This document shows positions 1 through 9,653 of a stretch of DNA of 64,000 bases, piece by piece (the stretch's first letter is position 1; every line of letters starts with the position of its first letter). Both the position numbers and the translations under genes were made by a program. The notes under the pieces are model-generated. The model ran no database searches. It saw only the letters and a list, made by a program, of their open reading frames with translations, and was not told where the DNA came from. The DNA comes from Azohydromonas caseinilytica (GTDB lineage: Bacteria > Pseudomonadota > Gammaproteobacteria > Burkholderiales > Burkholderiaceae_C): assembly GCF_012927045.1 (NCBI RefSeq), contig NZ_JABBFW010000007.1, positions 124,001 to 188,000 of the forward strand, read 5' to 3'.

Positions 1-1
1 C

Positions 2-475
2 CTACAGCTGTGTGAAAACCTGGGCCAGCAGCGCACCGAATGGGCCGTCACGCGCGTGCTCTGGCCCCTGCTTTATGCGCTGCTGATCGCCATTGCCTTC
101 GGGCTGCTGGGCCAAGGGCCGCTCGCCAGGGCGAAAGTCGAAGGGGAAAACGGTGCCTTGATATTGGAATACAAGCGCTTCGCCACGGCAAAATCATCGA
201 CGTCGCTGGTCGTGAAAATCCAGGGGGCCGCCGGCCAGGGGCGTGTCCTGCTCAGCCGTGAATATCTGAGCAAGGTGGAAATACAGAAGGTCAGTCCCGA
301 GCCCGACAAGATGGTCGCGGACGCCGAGGGCCTGGTCTACGTCTTCAACACCGCGTCCGCCGCCCCGGTCGAAGTGCGCTTCAGCGTGGAGCCCCGGACA
401 GTGGGCCAGCTCAAGGGCTGGCTGGCCCTGAACGGCGGGGAAAAGCGCCATTTCAGCCAGTTCATCTACCCTTGA
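2..475 (+). CDS. Membrane-anchored protein of unknown function, 5' end missing
   Basis: The reading frame is open from base 2, so the gene begins before the window and its first residues are not visible; the GTG at 56 is probably internal. About 18 residues precede a hydrophobic stretch (WPLLYALLIAIAFGLLG) that looks like a transmembrane segment. A hydrophilic, beta-rich domain of about 110 residues follows, ending in HFSQFIYP. I do not recognise the family. The stop lies 15 bp upstream of the DUF421 gene on the same strand, so the two are probably co-transcribed and may act together at the membrane. Confidence 0.7.
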   Translation, partial: LQLCENLGQQRTEWAVTRVLWPLLYALLIAIAFGLLGQGPLARAKVEGENGALILEYKRFATAKSSTSLVVKIQGAAGQGRVLLSREYLSKVEIQKVSPEPDKMVADAEGLVYVFNTASAAPVEVRFSVEPRTVGQLKGWLALNGGEKRHFSQFIYP

Positions 476-490
476 CCCAGGAGCAGGCGC

Positions 491-1018
491 ATGGATCTGT
501 TTTTACGCACCGTCGCCGTCTATATTTTCCTGCTGATCATTTTGCGGCTCGCGGGCAAGCGCACGCTGTCGGAAATGTCCACCTTCGATTTCATTCTGGT
601 GCTGATCATCAGCGAGGCGACCCAGAATGCGCTGGTTGACGATGACCGTTCGCTGACCAATGGCCTGGCGGTGATTCTCACGCTGGTGGCGCTGGACCGG
701 CTGGCGGCGGTGGTGAAACGCCGCTCCCAGCGCGTGGAGCAGATTCTGGAAGGCACGCCGCTGATGCTGGTGGACCATGGCCGGGTGCTGGAGGAGCGGA
801 TGAAGAAATCCAACGTCACCCTCGAAGATATCCTGCAGTCTGCCCGGCTCCATCAGGGTATCGCGCGCCTGGACCAGATCAAATATGCCGTGCTCGAAGC
901 CAGCGGCGGCATTTCCATCATTCCTGTCGATGAAAATGCCGAGCTGGACCAGAGAATCGAGGCGGCCGTCACCCGGGCCCTGGCCCGCCACAACGAAACG
1001 GTGGCCAGTCCGCGCTGA
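491..1018 (+). CDS. DUF421 (YetF-type) membrane protein
   Basis: The 175-residue product starts MDLFLRTVAVYIFLLIILRL and contains AGKRTLSEMSTFDFILVLII, the typical opening of the DUF421/YetF family: short N-terminal membrane helices followed by a small cytoplasmic alpha/beta domain. The soluble half contains GTPLMLVDHGRVLEERMKK and ends near the GGISIIPVD segment typical of the family. The molecular role is not established. The start is ATG preceded by AGGAG (479-483). It follows a truncated membrane-protein gene by 15 bp, suggesting one transcript. Confidence 0.88.
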   Translation: MDLFLRTVAVYIFLLIILRLAGKRTLSEMSTFDFILVLIISEATQNALVDDDRSLTNGLAVILTLVALDRLAAVVKRRSQRVEQILEGTPLMLVDHGRVLEERMKKSNVTLEDILQSARLHQGIARLDQIKYAVLEASGGISIIPVDENAELDQRIEAAVTRALARHNETVASPR

Positions 1019-1179
1019 TCTGGGGCGCGCACGTTTCGCCCAAGATATAACAAATTGCATCCTGCCCTTTGGGGTGGCTCATTTTTGATGCCCGTCAACA
1101 GCCGGGGCCGCAAAGCTTTCACGATGAGGCGCAGCAGCAGGGAGATGTAACGCTGGCGCTCAGCCTGGGTTTTACGCGC

Positions 1180-1204
1180 CTGACTTTCTCGTTCTGAAAG
1201 TCAG
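1180..1204 (+). promoter_or_regulatory. Inverted repeat in the leader of the secreted paralogue pair
   Basis: CTGACTTTC (1180-1188) and GAAAGTCAG (1196-1204) are perfect 9-bp arms around a 7-nt loop, about 110 bp upstream of the first secreted paralogue. It may be a regulator site or an RNA hairpin. With no T-tract after it, it is a weak candidate terminator for the DUF421 transcript. Confidence 0.4.
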
Positions 1205-1314
1205 TGGGTGCCGGCGCGTGCCGCCGGAGCATGGTTCCATGCCTGGCTGTTCTCCTCCGGTGCTGCCCTGGGCCCGGCATGGGGTCGAACGACGTATTTG
1301 CAAAGGAGCAGGCC

Positions 1315-1968
1315 ATGGGATGCAAGACATTTTCCAAGCTGGCGGCGGTATCGGTCGTGCTCTGTGCGAGCGCTTCTGCCCATTCGCAAAAAATGCTTCT
1401 TCCAGACCCCAATGTCTCTCAGGTCACGACGCATGTCTTTTCAGGTTCGTGGCAGGAAGAAAGAGCGGGTACGGTATACCACCTGGTGCTGCGGGTGCGC
1501 AGCGATATTTTCCTGCATGACCCGACCCAAAATACTACGTCCATCAAGCTCCAAGAGTTCTACAGCAATGAAAGCTCCGGAGCCTATGGGAGCCGATCCG
1601 CATGGAACTGCATTGTGGAAGGGGCGTTCCTTGCCATGAAGACGGACTCGGCAAATTTCAGTGCGACGGTGGATTTCAATAAGTGTGGAATATTTGGCGG
1701 CGAGCAATATGATCCCGTCACCAATACCTCGACTCCTTGGTCATTTCCTGCGTCGTTTTCGGTTGAACTCAAGGTTGTCGAGCCGACGATCTCGTTCCAG
1801 TCAATGGTCGTAAGCGTCGCCAGGGATCAGATTTCTGGCGCGCAATCCAAAAGTAACTGCCAGACCGCCTCCAAGGAAGGCGGCGTGGGCACCATATTGG
1901 TTGATGCGGTTGTAAAACCGATCAACCAAGGAGGGCAGTTCATCCGCAGTCTCTGCAAGAATATTTGA
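1315..1968 (+). CDS. Secreted protein of unknown function, tandem paralogue 1
   Basis: The ATG at 1315 is chosen because AAAGGAG (1302-1308) precedes it and the protein then opens with a clear signal peptide (MGCKTFSKLAAVSVVLCASASAHSQ, cleavage near residue 25). The upstream in-frame ATG at 1204 would bury this signal. The mature ~190 residues have four cysteines in contexts shared with the next gene (WNC, NKC, NCQ, LCK), so two disulfides in the periplasm or outside the cell are likely. SSGAYGSR and SNCQ blocks are also conserved with the paralogue. I recognise no family. Codon use is visibly less GC-rich than in the surrounding genes, consistent with acquisition. Confidence 0.75.
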   Translation: MGCKTFSKLAAVSVVLCASASAHSQKMLLPDPNVSQVTTHVFSGSWQEERAGTVYHLVLRVRSDIFLHDPTQNTTSIKLQEFYSNESSGAYGSRSAWNCIVEGAFLAMKTDSANFSATVDFNKCGIFGGEQYDPVTNTSTPWSFPASFSVELKVVEPTISFQSMVVSVARDQISGAQSKSNCQTASKEGGVGTILVDAVVKPINQGGQFIRSLCKNI

Positions 1969-2079
1969 GGCTGCTCCATCGCTGTCGTCAAATCCGTATT
2001 GTTTGCCTGTGTCAGAGGGTTCTTGCGGATTTGAGGCGACGTCTTCAATATGCCGGGATACTCTCCGAAGGAGTAGGTC

Positions 2080-2733
2080 ATGGAACGCAAATCGTTCATT
2101 GGACTGGGTTTGGTCGTTGCCGTGCTTTGCAGGGTCGATTCCGCATGCTCCCAGTCTTTTCTGCCGTTCAACCCCAACGTTTCTCATGTGAAAATCGAAA
2201 GCATATGGGGGGTTTGGGAGGAGGAGTCCGTGGGGACCGTGTTTCGGCTGTCGGCTGCGGCGCGTACCGAAACTGATTTGTCGGGTCCGCCCAGGAGCGG
2301 TACGTTGGTCGATGTCTGGGAAACCTACCGCAATGACAGCACAGGAGCTTATGGAGCGCGTTATGCGAGCGATTGCTTCGTGGGCGGCGCAACGGTGAGC
2401 GTGCAGGTCGAGTCGGCTCATTTCAGCGCTCTGCTGGACATGAGCAAATGCCTGAGTCAAGGCGGAAATATCTACGATCCAGCCAGCAATACGTGGAGTG
2501 CCTGGAGCTTTCCGGCGGCATTTCCTGTGATTCTTGATATTGCCAATGCGACCGGCGGCTCAAAATCCAATAGCGTCGGCGTTCGCAAAAACCTGGTTTC
2601 TGGTGAGCAAACTAAATACAACTGCCAGTCCAATACCGGGGATGGCGGCGTCAGGCAAATGTCCGTGGGAGCAGTAACTAAACCCATGAATTCCGTGGGT
2701 CAGTTCACTGCCGAGGTTTGCAAGAGTATTTGA
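2080..2733 (+). CDS. Secreted protein of unknown function, tandem paralogue 2
   Basis: This protein has the same length (217 residues) and plan as the preceding gene: signal peptide ending near DSACSQ, an N-terminal NPNVSHV motif (NPNVSQV-like in paralogue 1: DPNVSQV), STGAYGAR, four cysteines (SDC, SKC, NCQ, VCK) and the same C-terminal pattern GQFxxxxCKxI. The start is ATG with AAGGAG (2068-2073) upstream. The genes are 111 bp apart and clearly arose by duplication, with considerable divergence since. Function unknown; periplasmic or secreted by inference. Confidence 0.75.
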   Translation: MERKSFIGLGLVVAVLCRVDSACSQSFLPFNPNVSHVKIESIWGVWEEESVGTVFRLSAAARTETDLSGPPRSGTLVDVWETYRNDSTGAYGARYASDCFVGGATVSVQVESAHFSALLDMSKCLSQGGNIYDPASNTWSAWSFPAAFPVILDIANATGGSKSNSVGVRKNLVSGEQTKYNCQSNTGDGGVRQMSVGAVTKPMNSVGQFTAEVCKSI

Positions 2734-2783
2734 GACATTGCCAGGCAGAAACCGCTCGTGCGCCTGGCGCCGCTGTCCAGGCG

Positions 2784-2811
2784 CTGCGAGGCCCGCATCG
2801 GGGCTTCGCAG
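2784..2811. terminator. Hairpin between convergent genes
   Basis: CTGCGAGGCCC and GGGCTTCGCAG pair (one G-T wobble) around a short loop, midway between the converging ends of the secreted paralogue (stop at 2733) and the monooxygenase gene (stop at 2836). The position suits a shared bidirectional terminator. There is no clear T-tract on either strand. Confidence 0.5.
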
Positions 2812-2835
2812 CTGCCGCGTGGGATCAGCCTCGTT

Positions 2836-3840
2836 TCAGATCGCCGGCCGGGACGGCGGGAACAGCCTGGCCAGGATTTCATAGGCGTGCACCCGCGCCG
2901 CGTGGTCGAACACCTGTGCAGTGACCATCAGCTCGTCCGCACCCGTGCGCTCGATGAAGTCCTCCATCTGCCGGCGCACCGTCTGCGGCGCGCCGATGGC
3001 CGAGCAGGCCAGCGTGCGCTCCACCATCACGCGCTCGGCCATCGGCAGCCGCTCTAGGTAATCGGGCACCGGCGGCGGCAGCGGCGTGGCGCGCCCGGCA
3101 TAGAGGTTCACGAAGGCCTGCTGCATCGAGCTCGCCAGCGTCCGGGCTTCCTCGTCGCTGTCCGCCGCGAAGACGTTGTAGCCCAGCATCACGTAGGGCC
3201 GCTGCAGGTGCGCCGAGGGGCGGAACTCGCGCCGGTAGAGCTCGACGGCGGCGTCCAGCATGGTGGGCGCGAAGTGCGAGGCAAAGGCGTAGGGCAGGCC
3301 CAGGTGCGCCGCGAGCTGCGCCCCGAACAGGCTGGAGCCCAGGACCCACACCGGCACGCGCAGCCCTTCGCCCGGGATGGCGCGCAGCTTCTGGCCTGGA
3401 CGCGCCGGGCCGAAGTAGGCCAGCAGCTCGGCCACGTCCTGCGGGAACTCGTCCGCCGCCTCCGGGCCGCGCTGGCGCCGCAGCGCGCGGGCCGTGGCCG
3501 GGTCGGAGCCCGGGGCGCGGCCCAGGCCCAGGTCGATGCGCCCGGGGTACAGCGTCTCCAGCGTGCCGAACTGCTCGGCAATCACCAGGGGCGAGTGGTT
3601 GGGCAGCATCACGCCGCCGGCGCCGACGCGGATGGCGCTCGTGGCCCCGGCCACATGGCCGATGAGCACCGCGGTGGCGGCGCTGGCGATGCCGGGCATG
3701 CCGTGGTGCTCCGCCAGCCAGTAGCGGTTGAAGCCCCAGCGCTCGGCATGCCGGGCCAGGTCCACGCTGTTGCGGAAGGATTGGGCGGCGTCGCCGCCTT
3801 CGACGATCGGGGCGAGATCGAGTACGGAAAGAGGAACCAT
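2836..3840 (-). CDS. LLM-class flavin-dependent oxidoreductase (luciferase-like)
   Basis: The protein begins [20 protein letters not shown] and carries the family pattern [20 protein letters not shown], then [35 protein letters not shown], typical of the YhbW-like branch of bacterial luciferase-like monooxygenases. These are TIM-barrel enzymes that use reduced FMN from a separate reductase; the substrate cannot be told. At 334 residues it has the usual length. An in-frame ATG 14 codons upstream exists, but the family's N-terminus matches the start at 3840. It stands alone between unrelated genes. Confidence 0.88.
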   Translation of the reverse strand: MVPLSVLDLAPIVEGGDAAQSFRNSVDLARHAERWGFNRYWLAEHHGMPGIASAATAVLIGHVAGATSAIRVGAGGVMLPNHSPLVIAEQFGTLETLYPGRIDLGLGRAPGSDPATARALRRQRGPEAADEFPQDVAELLAYFGPARPGQKLRAIPGEGLRVPVWVLGSSLFGAQLAAHLGLPYAFASHFAPTMLDAAVELYRREFRPSAHLQRPYVMLGYNVFAADSDEEARTLASSMQQAFVNLYAGRATPLPPPVPDYLERLPMAERVMVERTLACSAIGAPQTVRRQMEDFIERTGADELMVTAQVFDHAARVHAYEILARLFPPSRPAI

Positions 3841-3927
3841 GGGCCGATGGTGCCCGCCGCGGCGGCATCGCGCCGGGACCACCGCGCGACGCCCTGCCCG
3901 GGCTGGGGCGTTGGCCGCCGTGGCGCC

Positions 3928-6753
3928 TCAGGCCCCGGGCTGCCGCCGCAGCCGCAATGCGCCGGCCAGGCCCTCCTCGGTGACGGGCTTGGTCAGGTGG
4001 CCGTCGAAGCCCGCTTCCCGGGCCCGCTGCTGGTCGCGCTCGCTGCCCCAGCCGGTCACGGCCACCAGCACCGTGCCCGACAGCTCGGCCATGCCGCGCA
4101 GCCGATCTGCCACCTCGTAGCCGTTCAGGCCGGGCATGCCGATGTCGAGGAACACCAGGTCAGGCCGCTGCGCCCGCGCCGCCGCGAGGGCCTGCCGGCC
4201 GTCGTGTTCGACCTGCACGGCGTGGCCTTCCATCTGCAGCAGCAGCGCCAGCGTCTCCGCGGCGTCCACGTTGTCGTCGACCACCAGCACCCGGCGCTGC
4301 CGCGCGGCCCGAGGTTGGGCACGGCGGGCTTCGTCCTCGGTCCGGGCCGCGACCGGTGCACCGCACAGCGGCAGCTCCACGGTGAACGTGCTGCCCTGGT
4401 CCGGCCCGGCGCTGTGCGCGCTGATGTGCCCCTCGTGCAGCTCGACGAGGCGCTTGGCCAGCGACAGGCCGATGCCCAGCCCGCCCTGGGAGCGGTCCAG
4501 CGCGCTGCCGACCTGCGTGAACAGGTCGAACACCTTGCCCAGCATGTCGCGCGGGATGCCGATGCCGTCGTCGCTGACCGCGATGGCCAGCCGCTGGCCC
4601 GGGCGGCATTGGGCGCTGAGCGTGATGTGCCCGCCCTGGCGCGTGTACTTGGCGGCGTTGTTGAGCAGGTTGCTCAGCACCTGGGCCAGCCGCGTCGCGT
4701 CGGCCCACAGCAGCACGGTGTCCTGCGGCAGCTGCACCGCCAGTTGGTGGCCGGCGGCCTCGATCAGCGGTCGGCTGGTCTCCAGCGCGAGCTCCAGCAC
4801 CGCGTTGAGCGAGACCACGGCTTTCTTCAGCTCGACCTTGCCCTGGCTGACGCGCGACACGTCGAGCAGGTCATCGACCAGGCGCACGAGCTGGGCGAGC
4901 TGGCGCTCCATGAGCTCGCGCGCCCGCACTCCCACCGGGCTGCCGGCGTCGGCATGGCGCAGGATGGCCAGGCCGTTGGCGATGGGCGCCAGCGGGTTGC
5001 GCAGCTCGTGCGCCAGCGTGGCCAGGAACTCGTCCTTGCGCACGTCGGCCTCGCGCAGCGCCTCCTCGGCCAGCTTGCGCTCGGTGATGTCCTGCACCGT
5101 GCCGCGCATGCCGATGACCGTGCCGTCCGCGTTGCGGATCGCGGTGCCGCGTGCGATGACCCAGATCGGCTCGCCGCCGCGGAAGGCGCGCACGTCGATG
5201 GAGTGGCTGCTGCCGTGCGCCAGGGTCTGCTGCACCGCGGCGTTCAGGCGCTCCCAGTCCTGCGGGGGATAGAGCACACCGGCCTGGCGGCTGAAGGGCG
5301 GGATCTGGTCCGGCGAGTCCAGGCCGAAGATGCGCAGCAGCTCGGGCGACGGCTCGGTGAGGTCGGTGCGCGCGTCCCAGGTCCACCCGCCCAGGCGCGC
5401 CAGGCTCTGCGCCTCGCGCAGCTCGGCTTCGCGCTCGCGCAGCGCCTGCTCGGCCCGCTTGCGCTGCGTGATGTCGGTGAACAGCAAGGCCACCTTGTGC
5501 TCCTGCGGCTGCCCGACGCGGAAGGCGAAGGCGTCGAACCAGCGGCCCATCGACGCGGCATGTTCCTCGAAGCGCAGGGACTCGCCGGTGCGGGCCACGC
5601 GGCCATAGGTCTCCACCCAGGTCGGCTCGATGCCCGGCACCAACTCGCGGATGGTGCGGCCCCGCGCGCCGGCCATGCCGGTGTGGCGCTCGAAGGCCGG
5701 GTTCAGCTCCAGGAAGCGGTAGTCATGGGGCCGGCCCTCGGCGTCGAACAGCATCTGCACGATGCAGAAGCCCTCGTCGATGGACTCGAACAGCGTGCGG
5801 TAGCGCTGCTCGCTGAGCACGAAGGCCTGCTCCGCCGCCTTGCGCTGCGTGATCTCCAGGAACAGCACCGAGAACTGCCCGGGACCGATGGCCCGGGCCC
5901 GCGCCTCGTACCAGCGGTCGTTGAGCGCGGGGATGTGGACCTCGAACTCCAGCGGCTCGCCGCTGTCCACGACCCGGGCGTAGGTGGCGACGAGCTCATC
6001 GGGCACGCCGGGGATCACCTCGCGCACCGGGCGGCCCAGCGCCGTCCTGGCCGGGATGCCGGTCAGGCGCTCGAAGGCCGGGTTCACCTCCACGAAGTTG
6101 AAATCGACCATGTGCCCGGCCGCGTCGCGCAGGGCCTCGCCGATGAAGAAGCCCTCGCCCATGCGCTCGAACAGGCCGCGCCACTTGGCCTCGCTCTCGC
6201 GCAGCGCCTGCTCGGTGCGGCCGCGCTCGATGAGCTCGCGCGTGCGCTCGGCGACCTCGTTCATCAGCTCGACCTCGTGCGCCGTCCAGGGCCGCGCGGC
6301 GCGCTGGTTCAAGTAGACGATCGTGCGCAGCCGCCCGGCCTTGAACAGCGGCACCACCAGGATGGCGCGCGTATCCACCTCGTGCGAGGTCCGCAGGGCG
6401 GCCAAGTCGCTGGTCAGCGGATGCTCGCGCACGTTGGCGATCACGATGGTCTGGCCCGCGCGCAGGCGGTCGATGACCTGCTGCCCGAAAGCGCTGGCCG
6501 GGAAGCACCCCATCAGCGGCGGCACGCTGCCGTCAGTCCAGCACACGTCGTAGTCGATCAGGTCGAGCTGCTCGTCCACATGGCCGTAGCCGACCCGGTT
6601 CACGCCAAAGTGGCTGCCCAGCTGCGCGCTGACCTGCTCCAGGATCGAACGGGTGTCGCCATGGCCGCGCAACACGTCGGTCAGCATCAGCAGGAAGCGT
6701 TGCCGCTCCGCGGCGTGGGACTCGGGATTGGGGGACAACATCGTGGCGCTCAT
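3928..6753 (-). CDS. GAF-PAS-PAS-PAS hybrid sensor histidine kinase with receiver domain
   Basis: This is a cytoplasmic-type kinase of 941 residues with no transmembrane segment. In order: GAF domain (~20-185), three PAS domains (~205-320, 330-445, 460-570; each ends with a DITxRKxAEQA-type linker), HisKA with phospho-acceptor His in [11 protein letters not shown], HATPase with [17 protein letters not shown] and [12 protein letters not shown], and a C-terminal receiver ([12 protein letters not shown], phospho-acceptor Asp in [13 protein letters not shown]). The start at 6753 directly abuts AGGAG; the ATG four codons later (6741) has better spacing and may be the true start. No partner regulator is adjacent. 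The very long plus-strand frame across this gene is an antisense artefact of its codon bias. Confidence 0.9.
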   Translation of the reverse strand: MSATMLSPNPESHAAERQRFLLMLTDVLRGHGDTRSILEQVSAQLGSHFGVNRVGYGHVDEQLDLIDYDVCWTDGSVPPLMGCFPASAFGQQVIDRLRAGQTIVIANVREHPLTSDLAALRTSHEVDTRAILVVPLFKAGRLRTIVYLNQRAARPWTAHEVELMNEVAERTRELIERGRTEQALRESEAKWRGLFERMGEGFFIGEALRDAAGHMVDFNFVEVNPAFERLTGIPARTALGRPVREVIPGVPDELVATYARVVDSGEPLEFEVHIPALNDRWYEARARAIGPGQFSVLFLEITQRKAAEQAFVLSEQRYRTLFESIDEGFCIVQMLFDAEGRPHDYRFLELNPAFERHTGMAGARGRTIRELVPGIEPTWVETYGRVARTGESLRFEEHAASMGRWFDAFAFRVGQPQEHKVALLFTDITQRKRAEQALREREAELREAQSLARLGGWTWDARTDLTEPSPELLRIFGLDSPDQIPPFSRQAGVLYPPQDWERLNAAVQQTLAHGSSHSIDVRAFRGGEPIWVIARGTAIRNADGTVIGMRGTVQDITERKLAEEALREADVRKDEFLATLAHELRNPLAPIANGLAILRHADAGSPVGVRARELMERQLAQLVRLVDDLLDVSRVSQGKVELKKAVVSLNAVLELALETSRPLIEAAGHQLAVQLPQDTVLLWADATRLAQVLSNLLNNAAKYTRQGGHITLSAQCRPGQRLAIAVSDDGIGIPRDMLGKVFDLFTQVGSALDRSQGGLGIGLSLAKRLVELHEGHISAHSAGPDQGSTFTVELPLCGAPVAARTEDEARRAQPRAARQRRVLVVDDNVDAAETLALLLQMEGHAVQVEHDGRQALAAARAQRPDLVFLDIGMPGLNGYEVADRLRGMAELSGTVLVAVTGWGSERDQQRAREAGFDGHLTKPVTEEGLAGALRLRRQPGA

Positions 6754-6921
6754 CTCCTGTTCAGGGCCAAGCCCTGCTTCTGCGCATCGGCAGCAGGCGG
6801 GCCCGGCGGCGTGCAGTGTGACGCCGAACCCGGCCGGCCCAGGCGGCCGGCCCGGCGGTGCGCCATGCCCCTGAGCTTGGCAAGTCTCTTGCATGGGCAT
6901 GTGCTCACTTCGAGAACGCCG

Positions 6922-7362
6922 ATGAGCGCCGACCTGATCCTGATCGCGAGTGCCCAAGAAGCGCGGCTGCTGACCCGCGCCGATTCCGAGGCGGAGCTGG
7001 TCGTGCTGGAGACGCTGCGCTGGACGGGCTCGCACCTGGGCGCCGGCATGGCGCGGCCCATGGCGCTGCCGCCGGGCCGCGGGGTGTCCTCCGTGCCGCT
7101 GGACCCGCGGCGCAGGCAGTGGCGCGAGTTCGCCGGCGTGGTGGCCCGTCGCTTCGAGGAGCTGCTGGCGCAGCGGCATTTCGACCGTGCGCTGCTGTTT
7201 GCCGCCTGCCCGTTCCTGAGCGAGCTCATGCGCCAGCTCAGCCGCGCCACCAAGCAGCAGCTGCTGGCGGTGGTCGATGCCGACATCATCGACCTGAAAC
7301 TGCCGCAGACCTTGCAGCGTATCGAGCAAGAACTGCAAGCCGCCGAGGCGGCGCTGGCCTGA
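6922..7362 (+). CDS. Host attachment family protein
   Basis: This 146-residue protein starts MSADLILIASAQEARLLTRA and has FAGVVARRFEELLAQRHFDRALLFAACPFLSELMRQL and a VDADIIDL segment. This is the pattern of the family historically named 'protein required for attachment to host cells' (Pfam Host_attach), structurally related to the release-factor-1/Vms1 fold. The historical name rests on limited data and the molecular function is uncertain. It is transcribed away from the hybrid kinase, with 168 bp between the two starts. No strong ribosome site is visible; an in-frame ATG at 6865 would add 19 residues. Confidence 0.72.
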   Translation: MSADLILIASAQEARLLTRADSEAELVVLETLRWTGSHLGAGMARPMALPPGRGVSSVPLDPRRRQWREFAGVVARRFEELLAQRHFDRALLFAACPFLSELMRQLSRATKQQLLAVVDADIIDLKLPQTLQRIEQELQAAEAALA

Positions 7363-7554
7363 GCCGCAGCGCCGGCAGCCTCTACATTGACCGCCCCGCC
7401 GGCCTCCCGGTCCGGGGCTGATGCCCACCCGCGCCCTTCTGCAGGAAACTTGATTGCCGCTTCCCGCGGCGGACCGGGTGCGACTGCATGGTCAACGACA
7501 TGCCCCACCCGTCCTTGTTGCGGTGCGGCTAGGGGTTTGTCCGGGGTCAAGAAA

Positions 7555-7568
7555 ACGAACCAGTTCGT
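7555..7568. promoter_or_regulatory. Perfect inverted repeat, candidate operator of TRAP/quinate cluster 1
   Basis: ACGAAC-CA-GTTCGT is a perfect 14-bp palindrome about 85 bp upstream of dctQ. This is the size and style of a TetR- or IclR-type operator. No regulator gene lies beside it, so the cognate protein would be encoded elsewhere. It is followed 13 bp later by a terminator-like hairpin. Confidence 0.45.
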
Positions 7569-7581
7569 ACATTAACGCCTC

Positions 7582-7604
7582 GCGGCGCTCCCAGCCGCTT
7601 TTTT
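7582..7604 (+). terminator. Rho-independent terminator or leader attenuator before dctQ
   Basis: GCGGC (7582-7586) and GCCGC (7594-7598) form a short stem, immediately followed by six T residues (7599-7604). It can terminate the host-attachment transcript that ended at 7362. If the cluster promoter lies upstream of the palindrome at 7555, it would instead sit in the dctQ leader, 50 bp before the start codon, and could attenuate the operon. Confidence 0.6.
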
Positions 7605-7653
7605 GATGCCGAGCCGGCGCCGCGCGCGCGGTGCAAAGAACGGAGACATGCTC

Positions 7654-8238
7654 ATGAACCGATTCCTCGACGCCTACTGCCGCGTGCTGGATGCGCTCAT
7701 TGCCCTCGCGCTGGCGATCATGGTGGTGCTGGTGTTTGGCAACGTGGTGCTGCGCTACGCCTTCAACTCCGGCATCACCGTCAGCGAGGAGGTGTCGCGC
7801 TGGCTGTTCGTGTGGCTGACCTTCCTGGGCGCCATCGTCGCCATCAAGGAGCACGGCCACCTGGGCACCGACATGCTCGTGTCGCGGCTGGGCAAGACCG
7901 GCAAGAAGGTGTGCCTGGTCATCAGCCAGCTCGCCATGCTCTACGTCACCTGGCTGCTGTTCCAGGGCAGCCTGGCGCAGGCCCAGATCAACGTCGACGT
8001 GCAGGCGCCGGTCACGGGCGCCTCGGTGGCGATCTTCTACGCCTCGGGCGTGTTCTTTGCCGTCTCGGCCGCGCTGCTGCTGCTGCGCGAGCTGCTGCGC
8101 ACGCTCACCGGCAAGGTCCGCGACGAGGAACTGGTGATGGTGCAGGAGTCCGAGGACCTGGCCGCGCTGCACGACCTGCACCTAGACGAGCCCATGAAGC
8201 TCGACGGCCAGCCGCCCCGCACCACGCCCCAGCGCTGA
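7654..8238 (+). CDS. dctQ: TRAP transporter small permease (DctQ)
   Basis: The protein has four predicted transmembrane helices in the DctQ pattern, beginning MNRFLDAYCRVLDALIALAL with the signature GNVVLRYAFNSGITVSEEVSRWLFVWLTFLGA. DctQ is the small membrane subunit that pairs with DctM to import organic acids delivered by DctP, driven by the sodium or proton gradient. I prefer the ATG at 7654, which has GGAG 8 nt upstream; ATGs at 7603 and 7648 are in frame. The hydrophilic C-terminal tail of ~50 residues is longer than usual. It is first in a five-gene cluster with dctM, dctP, a shikimate dehydrogenase and a QuiC-type dehydratase, suggesting a quinate/shikimate-related substrate. Confidence 0.9.
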   Translation: MNRFLDAYCRVLDALIALALAIMVVLVFGNVVLRYAFNSGITVSEEVSRWLFVWLTFLGAIVAIKEHGHLGTDMLVSRLGKTGKKVCLVISQLAMLYVTWLLFQGSLAQAQINVDVQAPVTGASVAIFYASGVFFAVSAALLLLRELLRTLTGKVRDEELVMVQESEDLAALHDLHLDEPMKLDGQPPRTTPQR

Positions 8239-8268
8239 GCCCGCCGACCACCGCACAAGGACTCCACC

Positions 8269-9549
8269 ATGACCGTCTTCATCTTCCTGGGCTCGCTGCT
8301 GGGCGCCATGGCGCTGGGCATTCCCATCGCCTACTCGCTGCTGGTCTCGGGCGTGGCGCTGATGTGGCACCTGGACATGTTCGATGCGCAGATCCTGGCG
8401 CAGAACGTCATCAACGGCGCCGACTCCTTCCCGCTGCTCGCGGTCCCGTTCTTCATGCTCGCCGGCGAGATCATGAACGTCGGCGGCCTCTCGGCGCGCA
8501 TCGTCAAGCTCGCGCTCACGCTCGTGGGCCACAAGCGCGGCGGCCTGGGGTTCGTGGCCATCCTGGCCGCGTGCATGCTCGCGGCGCTGTCGGGCTCGGC
8601 GGTGGCCGACACCGCGGCGCTGGCCGCGCTGCTGCTGCCCATGATGGTCAAGGCCGGACATGACAAGGCCAAGAGCGGCGGCCTCATCGCCTCGGCGGGC
8701 ATCATCGCGCCGGTCATCCCGCCGTCCATCGGCTTCGTGATCTTCGGCGTCGCGGCCAACGTCTCCATCTCCAAGCTGTTCCTCGCGGGCATCGTGCCGG
8801 GCATCCTCATGGGCGGCGCCATCGCCATCGCCTGGTACATCGTGGCCAAGCGCGAGAACATCCAGCCCCCGCCCAAGGCCAGCTTCAGGGAGCAGCTCGC
8901 GGCGCTGCGCGAGTCGCTGTGGGCGCTGGGGCTGCCGGTGATCGTGATCGTGGGCCTGAAGATGGGCGTCTTCACCCCGACCGAGGCCGCCGTGGTGGCC
9001 GCTGTCTACGCGCTGCTGGTGTCGATGCTGGTGTACCGCGAGATGAAGCTGCACCAGCTCTACGAGGTGTTCGTCTCCGCGGCCAAGACCACCGCCGTGA
9101 TCATGTTCCTGGTCGCCGCGGCGATGGTGTCGGCCTGGCTCATCACGGTGGCCGACATCCCCAGCCAGATGATCAGCCTGCTGGAGCCCTTCATGGGCAA
9201 CCAGACGCTGCTGCTCATCGCCATCATGTTCCTGGTGATGGCCGTGGGCACCGCCATGGACATGACGCCCACCATCCTGATCATGACCCCGGTGCTCATG
9301 CCCGTGATCAAGGCCGCAGGGATCGATCCGGTGTACTTCGGCGTGCTGTTCATCATCAACAACGCCATCGGCCTGATCACGCCGCCGGTGGGCACGGTGC
9401 TCAACGTCGTGGCCGGCGTGGGCCGCATGAAGATGGACGAGGTCACCCGTGGCGTGATCCCGTTCATGACCGCGCAGTTCATCGTCATGTTCCTGATGGT
9501 GCTCTTCCCCGCCATCGTCACCGTGCCGGCGCGCTGGTTCGCCGGTTGA
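8269..9549 (+). CDS. dctM: TRAP transporter large permease (DctM)
   Basis: This is a 426-residue, strongly hydrophobic protein of the normal DctM length. It begins MTVFIFLGSLLGAMALGIPIAYSLLVSG and contains AALSGSAVADTAALAALLLPMM and GIIAPVIPPSIGFVIFG, both typical of the DctM channel subunit. It forms the main translocation path and works with DctQ and the periplasmic DctP. It follows dctQ by 30 bp and precedes dctP by 104 bp. This is the only DctQM pair in the window, although two DctP genes are present. Confidence 0.95.
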   Translation: MTVFIFLGSLLGAMALGIPIAYSLLVSGVALMWHLDMFDAQILAQNVINGADSFPLLAVPFFMLAGEIMNVGGLSARIVKLALTLVGHKRGGLGFVAILAACMLAALSGSAVADTAALAALLLPMMVKAGHDKAKSGGLIASAGIIAPVIPPSIGFVIFGVAANVSISKLFLAGIVPGILMGGAIAIAWYIVAKRENIQPPPKASFREQLAALRESLWALGLPVIVIVGLKMGVFTPTEAAVVAAVYALLVSMLVYREMKLHQLYEVFVSAAKTTAVIMFLVAAAMVSAWLITVADIPSQMISLLEPFMGNQTLLLIAIMFLVMAVGTAMDMTPTILIMTPVLMPVIKAAGIDPVYFGVLFIINNAIGLITPPVGTVLNVVAGVGRMKMDEVTRGVIPFMTAQFIVMFLMVLFPAIVTVPARWFAG

Positions 9550-9653
9550 CGCGGCAACGGCCGGTGTGCCCGCGGGCGCATCGGCCAGTCATCCCGGCCC
9601 TGTGGGCCCGCGTTATCCGAACTTCCCTACACGATTCCCCGGAGACCCTTTCC

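Noticed and set aside
3208-7362. Plus-strand open frame of 1384 codons covering two genes
   Set aside because: It runs antisense to the luciferase-like and hybrid-kinase genes, is composed of low-complexity Arg/Ala/Gly/Gln sequence, and is explained by the codon bias of the minus-strand genes. Only its last 146 codons (6922-7362) are a real gene.
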